Part shown: piece by piece, positions 57,415 through 64,000 of the stretch
How positions within the stretch are numbered: position 1 is the stretch's first letter
How the letters are laid out: every line of letters starts with the position of its first letter
Assembly: GCF_003259845.1 (NCBI RefSeq)
Contig: NZ_QLMJ01000013.1
Location: 186,001 to 250,000 of the forward strand
From: Actinoplanes lutulentus
GTDB taxonomy: Bacteria > Actinomycetota > Actinomycetes > Mycobacteriales > Micromonosporaceae
Length of the DNA: 64,000 nt
Reading direction: 5' to 3'
The notes under the pieces: model-generated
Seen by the model: the letters and a program-made list of their open reading frames with translations, nothing else
Databases searched by the model: none
What the model was told of the DNA's origin: nothing
Program-made: the position numbers and the translations under genes

Positions 57415-59382
57415 ATGACGGCGACCGCTAATACGCTCAGAAGCAGCCTCGGCCGGGTGCGGGCCGCGGCTCGCCGCCGGCTGCGTCCCACCCCGCCCCC
57501 ACCGCCGGTCGTCGCGCCGTCCGTCGTCAACCTGGTGCCCGACCCCGGGTTCCGGGGCGCGCCGGACCGGCCGTTCGAGGCCGGCGGCGTTTATGTGCAC
57601 TCCCACAACTCATGCGAGTTCGCCGAGGTGCCGGGCCTGGCCGGGGTGCGCGGCGCCCGGGTCGAGGGCGTCGGCGCCAACAACGACACACACATCGCGC
57701 CGGGCGGGCGCAACGCGGCCGGCGAGTTCCGGCTCGGCCTGCGCCCCGGCGGCACCTACACGGCGAGCATCTCGGTCTTCCTGCCGGAACCGCTCACCGG
57801 CACGCTGAACGCGGCGGCGCTGCGGCTGGTTCCCGGCTGCATCGTCGACGAGGCGGTGAAGTGGACTCTCGCCCAGTCCGCTCCGGCCCGCAACGAGTTC
57901 GGCCACCACCGGATCAGCGTCACCTTCACGATCCCGGCGGAGGCGAAAGCCGCCTGGATCCGGCTGCACAGCGGCATGTCCGCCGGCAACGGCGTCGTCT
58001 ACTGGTACGACTACTCGCTCACCGAGACGCCGGTGGCGGTGGACCACTTCGACGGCTCGACCCCGGCCACCGACTTCCACGTCTTCGAGTGGACCGGTGA
58101 GCCGGACTCGTCGCCGTCCCGCCGCACCCTGCAGGTCTCGCTGGAGGCCGCGTCCGCCGAGATCGCCGCGGAAGCGGTCCGGCTGGCCCGGGCCGGCGTC
58201 ACCGACGAGGCTGCCTTCCTGCGCAAGCAGGTCAGCGGCGACAAGCTGACGACCGCGCGGATCGCGCTGGCCGCCGACGACCAGGAGGCCGCGCTCAAGG
58301 CGCTGCGCAAGGTGGTCAAGGCCGGCGACCCGGACGGCTCCGCCGCGTACGAGCTCGGGCGGCTCGCGCTCGCCGACCACAAGTGGGCGGCCGCCGAGAA
58401 ACTGCTGCGTACCGCTGTCACGAAGCAGCCCGAGGCGTACGAGCGGGGGTACGCGCTGGCGTTCGCGTACGACAAGCTGAAGCGCCGCGAGGACAGCAAG
58501 CGCACCACCCGGGCGGCGCTGGCGCACGACACGAAGCTGCCGTTCGACGGGCCGGCCGTGCTCGACCTCGACGTGAAGTCCTACGGCGCACGCCGTGAGC
58601 TGGGCGTCTTCATCGCGGAGAACCTCGGCCAGATCCGTACCCAGGCCGAGCAGCGGCTGGCCCGGCCGGTGGTCAGCTCGTTCGACCAGCCGATCTTCGT
58701 GTACTGGGCGCAGGGCTTCGAGTCGGCGCCGCCGGTGGTCCGGGCCTGCCTCGACGCGCTGCGGGCGAACAACCCGGCCAGCCGGGTGCACGAGCTGACC
58801 GACGCCAACATCGCCGCGTACGTGGACGTGCCGGCTGATCTGCTGGACGCGCTGGACGGCAACCGGACGCACTTCTCCGATCTGCTGCGGCTGCTGCTGC
58901 TGGAGAAGTTCGGCGGGATCTGGGTGGACGGGACCTGCCTGGTCTCCGAGCCGCTGCGCCCGCACATCACCCGGGCGCTGGAGCAGAGCAGTCTGTTCGC
59001 GTTCAACTACACCGGGCCGTACATCTCCAGTTGGTTCCTCGCCGCCCAGCCCGGCAGTTATGCCGTGCACCTGTGGCGGGCCGCCTGTTTCCTGTGGTGG
59101 GAAAAGCGCGGCGAACTTATCGACTATTTCCTCATGCATCATGTCTTCGAGATGCTTTATCACCTCGACGACCATTTCCGCGCCGATTGGGAAGCCGGGC
59201 TGCGGCTCAATTCGAAACCGCCCCATGCGTTGCAGAGCGTGATGCTCGACGCGTACGACCCGGATGAGTACCAGACGGTGATCGAGGGCGCTTTCGCGCA
59301 CAAGCTACGGTACAAGTACCAAGCTCACGAGCTGCGCAGTGAGTCGTACCTGGCCCGCGTGATCCGCGGTGACCTTCCGTAA
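57415..59382 (+). CDS. Capsular-polysaccharide-type glycosyltransferase with N-terminal sheet domain and TPR-like region
   Basis: A 655-residue protein in three parts. Residues about 35-210 have a beta-rich, jelly-roll-like pattern (NLVPDPGF, GEFRLGLRPGGTYTASISVF, WIRLHSGMSAGNGVVYWYDYS). About 240-370 are short helical repeats (DDQEAALKALRKVVKAGD, EAYERGYALAFAYDKLKRRED), TPR-like. From about 415 is a capsule-synthesis GT domain: PIFVYWAQGFESAPPVVRACLDAL, then HFSDLLRLLLLEKFGGIWVDGTCLVS, with the acidic WVDGT motif. ATG 57415 has AAAGGGA upstream. Opens the polysaccharide island. Confidence 0.85.
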   Translation: MTATANTLRSSLGRVRAAARRRLRPTPPPPPVVAPSVVNLVPDPGFRGAPDRPFEAGGVYVHSHNSCEFAEVPGLAGVRGARVEGVGANNDTHIAPGGRNAAGEFRLGLRPGGTYTASISVFLPEPLTGTLNAAALRLVPGCIVDEAVKWTLAQSAPARNEFGHHRISVTFTIPAEAKAAWIRLHSGMSAGNGVVYWYDYSLTETPVAVDHFDGSTPATDFHVFEWTGEPDSSPSRRTLQVSLEAASAEIAAEAVRLARAGVTDEAAFLRKQVSGDKLTTARIALAADDQEAALKALRKVVKAGDPDGSAAYELGRLALADHKWAAAEKLLRTAVTKQPEAYERGYALAFAYDKLKRREDSKRTTRAALAHDTKLPFDGPAVLDLDVKSYGARRELGVFIAENLGQIRTQAEQRLARPVVSSFDQPIFVYWAQGFESAPPVVRACLDALRANNPASRVHELTDANIAAYVDVPADLLDALDGNRTHFSDLLRLLLLEKFGGIWVDGTCLVSEPLRPHITRALEQSSLFAFNYTGPYISSWFLAAQPGSYAVHLWRAACFLWWEKRGELIDYFLMHHVFEMLYHLDDHFRADWEAGLRLNSKPPHALQSVMLDAYDPDEYQTVIEGAFAHKLRYKYQAHELRSESYLARVIRGDLP

Positions 59383-59392
59383 TTGCATTCTT

Positions 59393-59428
59393 GCTAATTG
59401 TCAGTTTTTACACAGAGTTAATTGTGAG
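59393..59428 (+). promoter_or_regulatory. AT-rich direct repeat before the small membrane protein gene
   Basis: GCTAATTGTCAG (59393-59404) and GTTAATTGTGAG (59417-59428) differ at two positions, 24 bp apart, in an unusually AT-rich stretch of about 80 bp. Probably a promoter with a regulator site. Confidence 0.4.
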
Positions 59429-59462
59429 CGCGCATAGGAAACTCGTAGGTTGAATTCCTAAT

Positions 59463-59729
59463 GTGTTTCTCATGCAAAAAGTAATACGTAGTGCGGTCGC
59501 GCCCGTGGAAGAGGCGGCAGGAGTTCAGGTATTCGTCGATTCCACGGGGCGCCGTAAGAGGCTGCTCGCGGTTCTCGGATTTTTCGTGGCGTTGTTCGCG
59601 GCGATCTACATCGGGGTGGTCGGCGCGAGCGTGGTGCAGGCCGCGGATTCCGGATTGTCGACGAAGGCGTCGGTGTCCACGTCCGCCACGGCGTCGGCGT
59701 CAGCGTCGGCCTCTTCCAGCTCTTCCTGA
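59463..59729 (+). CDS. Small single-pass membrane protein with a Ser/Ala tail
   Basis: An 88-residue protein: a basic, soluble start (MFLMQKVIRSAVAPVEEAAGVQVFVDSTGRRKR), one hydrophobic helix (about 34-60, LLAVLGFFVALFAAIYIGVV), then an extracytoplasmic tail of Ser/Ala/Thr (VSTSATASASASASSSSS). ATG 59472 is an alternative start. Such a layout fits a membrane-anchored accessory of a polysaccharide synthase; the adjoining genes support this by position only. Confidence 0.68.
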   Translation: MFLMQKVIRSAVAPVEEAAGVQVFVDSTGRRKRLLAVLGFFVALFAAIYIGVVGASVVQAADSGLSTKASVSTSATASASASASSSSS

Positions 59730-59737
59730 TTTATCCG

Positions 59738-60742
59738 TTATTTACTGAAATCTACGAACAGTTTGGTGAATGCGTAGGCGTCCTGCGTGATTCCGCTGCA
59801 CGCCGCCTCCACCTCGCCGGTCGCGCAATCCCCGTTGTCGCGGTTGACCGACCAGAACCGGACGAAACCCAGCCCCTTCTCCTCGGCGTAGTCGAGCAAC
59901 GTCTGGGCGTCCGAAGTCTCCGTGATCGGCCCGGTGTCATTGACCCCGATCATCGGCGTGACGCCGAGCATCGCGTACGCCTCGGTGTCGCTGAGGTCCG
60001 TCCAGACCGACTTGACGTCCGCGACCACCGCCTCGGTGGCCGTGGTCATCGACGTGCCCCAGTCGTCCTCCTCGGTGAAGTTCATCGTCATGGCGTTGAC
60101 CGTGACGTCCAGACCGGCGTCCTTCGCGCTCTGCAACAGGGCGGTGCTGGTGTCGGTCAGCCCGAGCACGGTCCCGCCGACCGGGACGGTCAGCGTGATC
60201 GCAGTGCCGCGATCCGCCTGGAGCGTGCTGAGCGCCTGGGTCACCGTCGCTGCGGTGATCGTCTGTTCGATGTCCACGTCGAGGGCGTTGCTGCCGGCCG
60301 CGTCCAGCGCTGACGCGTACGCGGTGGCCAGCTCGTCCGCCGCGCAGACGCTCTCCAGATAGGTGCCGGTGGCCCCGCCGGTGGAGACGACAGTGTCGCC
60401 GTCCAGCGCCGTGATCTTCGCGATCGCGGCCTGGACGGTGCTGTCGTTGATGGCCTTGGTGCCGCCCCAGGTCGCGGTGCACGAGCCGGCGCTGTCGGCC
60501 AGCACGAATGCGATCGTGAAGTCCTTCTGCCCGGTCTGCTCGTTCACCTCGTCGACGTCCACCGTGCCGCTCACGATGTCGATGTACGGCGCGACGTCCG
60601 GCGTCTCGGTGGTGGCCGACGTGCTCGCCGCGACGGTGGGTGAGGTGCTTGCCGTCGTGTCGGCCGCGTCCTCATCCCCGGAACAGCCGCTGGTGAGCAA
60701 CAGGACAGAGGCTGTCAGTCCGGCGAGACGTTTGTGCTGCAC
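59738..60742 (-). CDS. GH18-like lipoprotein
   Basis: A 334-residue exported lipoprotein. Signal peptide: GLTASVLLLTSGC, Cys20 as acylation site, then a Thr/Ala/Ser linker to about residue 55. The rest has the barrel pattern of GH18: VVSTGGATGTYLESVC (strand 3), then the active-site sequence ALDVDIEQT, matching DxxDxDxE with the catalytic Glu retained, then VNAMTMNF and MIGVNDTGP. It may hydrolyse GlcNAc-containing glycan. GTG start. Divergent from the deacetylase/GT2 gene and so potentially co-regulated. Confidence 0.82.
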   Translation of the reverse strand: MQHKRLAGLTASVLLLTSGCSGDEDAADTTASTSPTVAASTSATTETPDVAPYIDIVSGTVDVDEVNEQTGQKDFTIAFVLADSAGSCTATWGGTKAINDSTVQAAIAKITALDGDTVVSTGGATGTYLESVCAADELATAYASALDAAGSNALDVDIEQTITAATVTQALSTLQADRGTAITLTVPVGGTVLGLTDTSTALLQSAKDAGLDVTVNAMTMNFTEEDDWGTSMTTATEAVVADVKSVWTDLSDTEAYAMLGVTPMIGVNDTGPITETSDAQTLLDYAEEKGLGFVRFWSVNRDNGDCATGEVEAACSGITQDAYAFTKLFVDFSK

Positions 60743-60839
60743 CTTGGCACTATCCCGCACTCCCCGTGCCGAATTCCGGTGCTCAGCGAATCCCGTTTGC
60801 GGCCGATATGGGCTTTGAGCCAGGTCTACGGCAAGGGGG
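60743..60839. promoter_or_regulatory. Divergent promoter of GH18-like lipoprotein and synthase genes
   Basis: 97 bp between the two start codons; must contain both promoters. I see no clear palindrome. The synthase ATG follows AGGGGG with no spacing. Confidence 0.4.
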
Positions 60840-63008
60840 ATGTCGGTGTCCGTCGAGACGCGTCCAGCGCCTGCCCGGCGGCGAATCCCGGTGCCCCGCC
60901 CGCGCTGGATCGTCCTCACCGTAGTGCTCGTCCTCTTCGCCAGCCTGCTGCTGGTGAACGGCATCGTGCAGGGCGAGTTCGCCCAGGACGGCGCTGTCGA
61001 GTCCACCTCGGAAACCGACCAGGTCCCGGACGAGGCGCTGACCGGCGGCCCGATCATCCAGACCGACGGCGAGACCACGACGACCGTGGACGCCGGCGAT
61101 TACCAGATCGTGCTGACCTTCGACGACGGCCCGAGCCCGGAGTACACCCCGGAGATCCTCGACGTCCTGGCCGAGTACGACGTCCCCGGGACGTTCTTCA
61201 TGATCGGCGCGGAGATCAGCAAGTATCCGGGCCTGACGAAGGAGGTCCTGGACGGCGGCCACGAGATCGGCATCCACACCTTCACCCACCCGGACATGTC
61301 GACGAAGAACGACTGGCGTCGCTCGGTGGAAATGCAGGAGACCCAGTACGCCCTGGCCGGCGCGGCCGGGGTGACCAGCGTGATCTTCCGGCCGCCGTAC
61401 TCGTCGACGGTGGCGGCGCTGGACAACACGAACTGGGCCGTGATGGAGGAGATGGGCGAGCGCGGCTATCTCACCGTCGTCAACGACCTGGACAGCCGTG
61501 ACTGGGAAGAGGAGGTCACGAACGACGACATCGTCGAGGCGGTGACCCCGGACGACGGCGCCGGCGCGGTCCTGCTCTTCCACGACGGCGGCGGCAACCG
61601 ATCCAAGACCGCGGCGGCCTTGCGGACGGTCATCCCCACGCTGAAGGACGCCGGGTACACGTTCACCACGGTCTCCGCGCTGACCGGGATGAACACCGTG
61701 AACCCGGCGGCCACCACCGAGGAGTGGGTGCTCGGTCTCGGCATCGTCAGCGCCGTGCAGGTCGCCACCAACGCGACCGTCTGGTTCTCCATGCTGCTGC
61801 TGGTCCTCGGTGTGATCACCGTGCTGCGCCTGGTGCTGATGCTGGTCCTCGGGCGGCGGCACGCCCGGCGATATCGGGGTGGGGACGCGGTCTGGGGGCA
61901 GCCGTACACCGAGCCGGTCACCGTGATCGTTCCGGCGTACAACGAGAAGGAATGCATCGCCGACACCCTGCGGTCGCTGGTGGCGAGCACCCATCCGATC
62001 CGGGTCGTCGTCATCGACGACGGGTCGGACGACGGCACCGCCGAGATCGCCGAGGCGCTCGGGTACGAGAACGTCACAGTGGTCCGCCAGCCGAACGGCG
62101 GCAAGTCGACGGCACTCAACAACGGCATCGCCCACGCGAGCACCGAAGTGGTCGTGATGATGGACGGCGACACGGTCTTCGAGCCGGACACCGTACGCCT
62201 TCTCGTGCAGCCGTTCGCCAGCGCGGAGATCGGCGCGGTGGCCGGCAACGCGAAGGTCGCCAACCGGAACACCATGATCGCGATCTGGCAGCACATCGAG
62301 TACGTCGTCGGCTTCAGCATCGACCGCCGCGCGTACGACGTGATGCGCTGCATGGCGACCGTCCCGGGTGCCATCGGCGCTTTCCGCCGCGAGGCGTTGC
62401 AGCAGGTCAACGGCCTGTCCGACGACACCCTGGCGGAGGACACCGACCTCACCATCGCCATCATCCGGGCCGGCTGGCGGGTCGTCTACGAGGAGCGGGC
62501 CCGGGCCTGGACCGAGGCGCCGTCAACCATGTCGCAGCTCTGGCGCCAGCGGTACCGGTGGAGCTACGGCACCATGCAGGCGATGTGGAAGCACCGCCGG
62601 GCGCTGTTCGAGAAGGGCGCCGGTGGCAAGTTCGGCCGCCGCGGCCTGCTCAACCTGGCCGTGTTCCAGACGCTGCTGCCGCTGCTCTCCCCGCTGATCG
62701 ACGTGTTCCTGGTCTACGGCCTGATCTTCCTGGACCCGGTGACCACGGTGATCGCCTGGCTCAGCATGCTCGGCGTCCAGCTGATCAGCACCGTGTACGC
62801 GTTCCGCCTCGACCACGAGTCGCTGAAACCGCTCTGGCGGCTGCCGTTGCAGCAGTTCGTCTACCGGCAGCTGATGTACCTCGTGCTGATCCAGTCGGTG
62901 CTCGCGGCGGTCGGCGGCATCCGCCTCGGATGGCAGAAGCTGCGGCGGACGGGCGGCCTGAACGCGCTGATGGGGTCGCGCCTGCCCACCGGAGACGGAC
63001 CCTCCTGA
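60840..63008 (+). CDS. Fused polysaccharide deacetylase and family-2 glycosyltransferase (MatB-like)
   Basis: A 722-residue membrane protein. TM1 about 24-44; extracytoplasmic CE4 deacetylase about 85-290, with LTFDDGPSPEYTP, the metal motif HTFTH and IFRPPYSSTV; TM about 300-340; cytosolic GT2 about 355-600, with VIDDGSDDGT, the DxD in MDGDTVF, the acceptor motif AEDTDLT and QRYRW (Q/RxxRW, processive synthases); then C-terminal helices. Synthesises a beta-linked GlcNAc polymer and deacetylates it on export. Streptomyces MatB has this combination. Start may be GTG 60846, where AGGGGG is better spaced. Confidence 0.93.
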   Translation: MSVSVETRPAPARRRIPVPRPRWIVLTVVLVLFASLLLVNGIVQGEFAQDGAVESTSETDQVPDEALTGGPIIQTDGETTTTVDAGDYQIVLTFDDGPSPEYTPEILDVLAEYDVPGTFFMIGAEISKYPGLTKEVLDGGHEIGIHTFTHPDMSTKNDWRRSVEMQETQYALAGAAGVTSVIFRPPYSSTVAALDNTNWAVMEEMGERGYLTVVNDLDSRDWEEEVTNDDIVEAVTPDDGAGAVLLFHDGGGNRSKTAAALRTVIPTLKDAGYTFTTVSALTGMNTVNPAATTEEWVLGLGIVSAVQVATNATVWFSMLLLVLGVITVLRLVLMLVLGRRHARRYRGGDAVWGQPYTEPVTVIVPAYNEKECIADTLRSLVASTHPIRVVVIDDGSDDGTAEIAEALGYENVTVVRQPNGGKSTALNNGIAHASTEVVVMMDGDTVFEPDTVRLLVQPFASAEIGAVAGNAKVANRNTMIAIWQHIEYVVGFSIDRRAYDVMRCMATVPGAIGAFRREALQQVNGLSDDTLAEDTDLTIAIIRAGWRVVYEERARAWTEAPSTMSQLWRQRYRWSYGTMQAMWKHRRALFEKGAGGKFGRRGLLNLAVFQTLLPLLSPLIDVFLVYGLIFLDPVTTVIAWLSMLGVQLISTVYAFRLDHESLKPLWRLPLQQFVYRQLMYLVLIQSVLAAVGGIRLGWQKLRRTGGLNALMGSRLPTGDGPS

Positions 63009-63103
63009 CGAGGGTTTTAGATCCTTATGGGCTGAATTATTCTGGGCTGATCCACGGATTTCGCACAGCGAATCCAGCCCCCAGCGTTTCTACCTTTGCT
63101 GGC

Positions 63104-64000
63104 ATGTGCGGAATCGTGGGATACGCCGGCGGACGACCGGCCCTTGACATCGTGATGGACGGACTGCGGCGCCTGGAGTACCGCGGATACGACTCGGCGG
63201 GCGTCGCCATCGTCGACGCCATCTCCGGCCTGGCCGTGGAGAAAGCGGCCGGGAAGCTGATCAACCTGGAGAAGGCGCTCGCCGAGCGGATCGACACCGG
63301 GTTCGACATCGGGATGACCGGAATCGGTCACACCCGCTGGGCAACGCACGGCGGACCGACCGATCGGAACGCCCACCCGCACGTCTCGGCCGACGGCCGG
63401 GTCGCGGTGATCCACAATGGGATCATCGAGAACTTCGCCGCCCTGCGCGCGTCGCTGGAGGCGGACGGCGTGGAGTTCCGCAGCGACACCGACACCGAGG
63501 TGGCCGCTCACCTGATGGCCGCCGAGATGCGCGCGCTGCGCGGATCTCTGGAGGGGCCCGCTCTGCTCGCTGAGGCCATGCGTCTCGTGGCGCGCCGGCT
63601 CGAAGGCGCGTTCACGCTGCTCGCGGTCTCGCCCGACGTCCCGGACGCGGTGGTCGCCGCCCGGCGGAACTCGCCGCTCGTGGTCGGCCGGGGCAAGGGG
63701 GAGAACTTCCTGGCCAGCGACGTCTCGGCGTTCATGGAACACACCCGGGAGGCGATCGAGCTGGGCCAGGACCAGGTCGTGCTGATCACCCCGGAGTCGG
63801 TGGAGATCACCGGGTTCGACGGCTCGCCGGCGACCGGAACCGCGTTCGTCGTCGACTGGGACGTCGCGGCCGCGACCAAGGGTGGCTACGACTTCTACAT
63901 GCTCAAGGAGATCGCCGAGCAGCCGCAGGCGGTCGCCGACACGCTGCTGTCCCGCTTTCCCGATCTTTCTCTCGACGAGGTGCGGAAGGTCGTGATCATC
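63104..64000 (+). CDS. glmS: Glutamine--fructose-6-phosphate aminotransferase, 3' end cut by window
   Basis: The first step of amino-sugar synthesis: fructose-6-phosphate plus glutamine gives glucosamine-6-phosphate. The window holds the first 299 codons. MCGIVGYAGGRPA carries the N-terminal nucleophile Cys2 after Met removal; LEYRGYDSAGVA, HTRWATHGGPT, HNGIIENFAALR and DTDTEVAAHL are glutaminase motifs. FLASDVSAFMEHTRE and YDFYMLKEIAEQP lead into the sugar isomerase part, which is outside. ATG 63104 is the accepted start. Next to the GT2/deacetylase it supplies precursors of UDP-GlcNAc. No glmS ribozyme-like element was seen in the 95-bp upstream gap. Confidence 0.97.
   Translation, partial: MCGIVGYAGGRPALDIVMDGLRRLEYRGYDSAGVAIVDAISGLAVEKAAGKLINLEKALAERIDTGFDIGMTGIGHTRWATHGGPTDRNAHPHVSADGRVAVIHNGIIENFAALRASLEADGVEFRSDTDTEVAAHLMAAEMRALRGSLEGPALLAEAMRLVARRLEGAFTLLAVSPDVPDAVVAARRNSPLVVGRGKGENFLASDVSAFMEHTREAIELGQDQVVLITPESVEITGFDGSPATGTAFVVDWDVAAATKGGYDFYMLKEIAEQPQAVADTLLSRFPDLSLDEVRKVVII

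Noticed and set aside
63009..63103. glmS ribozyme upstream of glmS
   Set aside because: The gap is only 95 bp and no ribozyme-like fold was seen; this ribozyme is mainly known from Firmicutes.
1..64000. Insertion sequence, integrase or prophage
   Set aside because: No transposase, integrase or phage structural motif was seen, so the repeats are not explained by a visible autonomous element in this window.

Overview
The window is high-GC DNA (roughly 70% G+C) with GTG/TTG starts, ATGA-coupled operons and a gene set typical of a filamentous actinomycete. WhiB, nickel superoxide dismutase with its SodX protease, fused 2-oxoglutarate decarboxylase (Kgd), an FHA protein, a PASTA-less Ser/Thr kinase and secreted glycoside hydrolases with serine-rich linkers all fit. 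The best guess is Micromonosporaceae, probably Actinoplanes or a close relative. That placement is inferred from protein character; no rRNA is present. The sequence is a chromosomal segment. I see no insertion sequence, prophage, integrase, CRISPR array, tRNA or rRNA.

Layout. 1-6.6 kb: WhiB (cut by the window edge), lipid kinase, small membrane protein, FadR-type regulator, RsbW-like kinase, sodN/sodX, malic enzyme, a quinone-oxidoreductase-like enzyme and a 54-residue membrane protein. 6.6-13.8 kb: central carbon metabolism on the minus strand (ackA, pta, a DUF6104-type protein, kgd). 13.9-16.2 kb: a hotdog-like protein and an OlsB/OlsA-like acyltransferase pair. 16.3-24 kb: a two-component system, an HtrA protease and a large PqqD/M50/cNMP-binding/FecR-type membrane protein with a small zinc-ribbon protein, resembling an envelope-stress region. 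23.9-24.8 kb: a gene-free, repeat-rich stretch holding three tandem 39-bp palindromes (a fourth lies at 40.2 kb), two 53-bp palindromes and an 18-bp minisatellite. 24.8-36.9 kb: thioredoxin/MerR, patatin and acyltransferase, lipoprotein, PIN-like/zinc/FHA protein, rocD-ddaH, membrane protein, ClpP, Nei-type glycosylase, polysaccharide deacetylase and a YbdK-type ligase. 37-40 kb: secreted GH16 and GH18 enzymes with operator-like palindromes. 40.4-52.4 kb: DedA, a PadR operon with two paralogous membrane proteins, GH13 enzyme, SDR, a YgiB/YgiC-like pair, small membrane proteins, Gfo/Idh/MocA oxidoreductase, AraC and STAS proteins. 52.5-57.3 kb: DHA2 exporter with TetR and a 27-bp perfect palindrome, NTF2-like protein and Ser/Thr kinase. 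57.4-64 kb: a probable amino-sugar exopolysaccharide island (capsule-type glycosyltransferase, small membrane protein, GH18-like lipoprotein, fused deacetylase/GT2 synthase) followed by glmS, which is cut by the window end.

How they work together. Pta-AckA, malic enzyme and Kgd handle acetyl-CoA, malate and 2-oxoglutarate flux. The OlsB/OlsA pair, PlsC-like protein and lipid kinase modify membrane lipids. The two-component system probably controls HtrA. The last 6 kb links UDP-GlcNAc supply (GlmS) to synthesis, deacetylation and trimming of a GlcNAc polymer. The most unusual material is the repeat cluster at 24.05-24.57 kb, the M50 fusion protein and the exopolysaccharide island.
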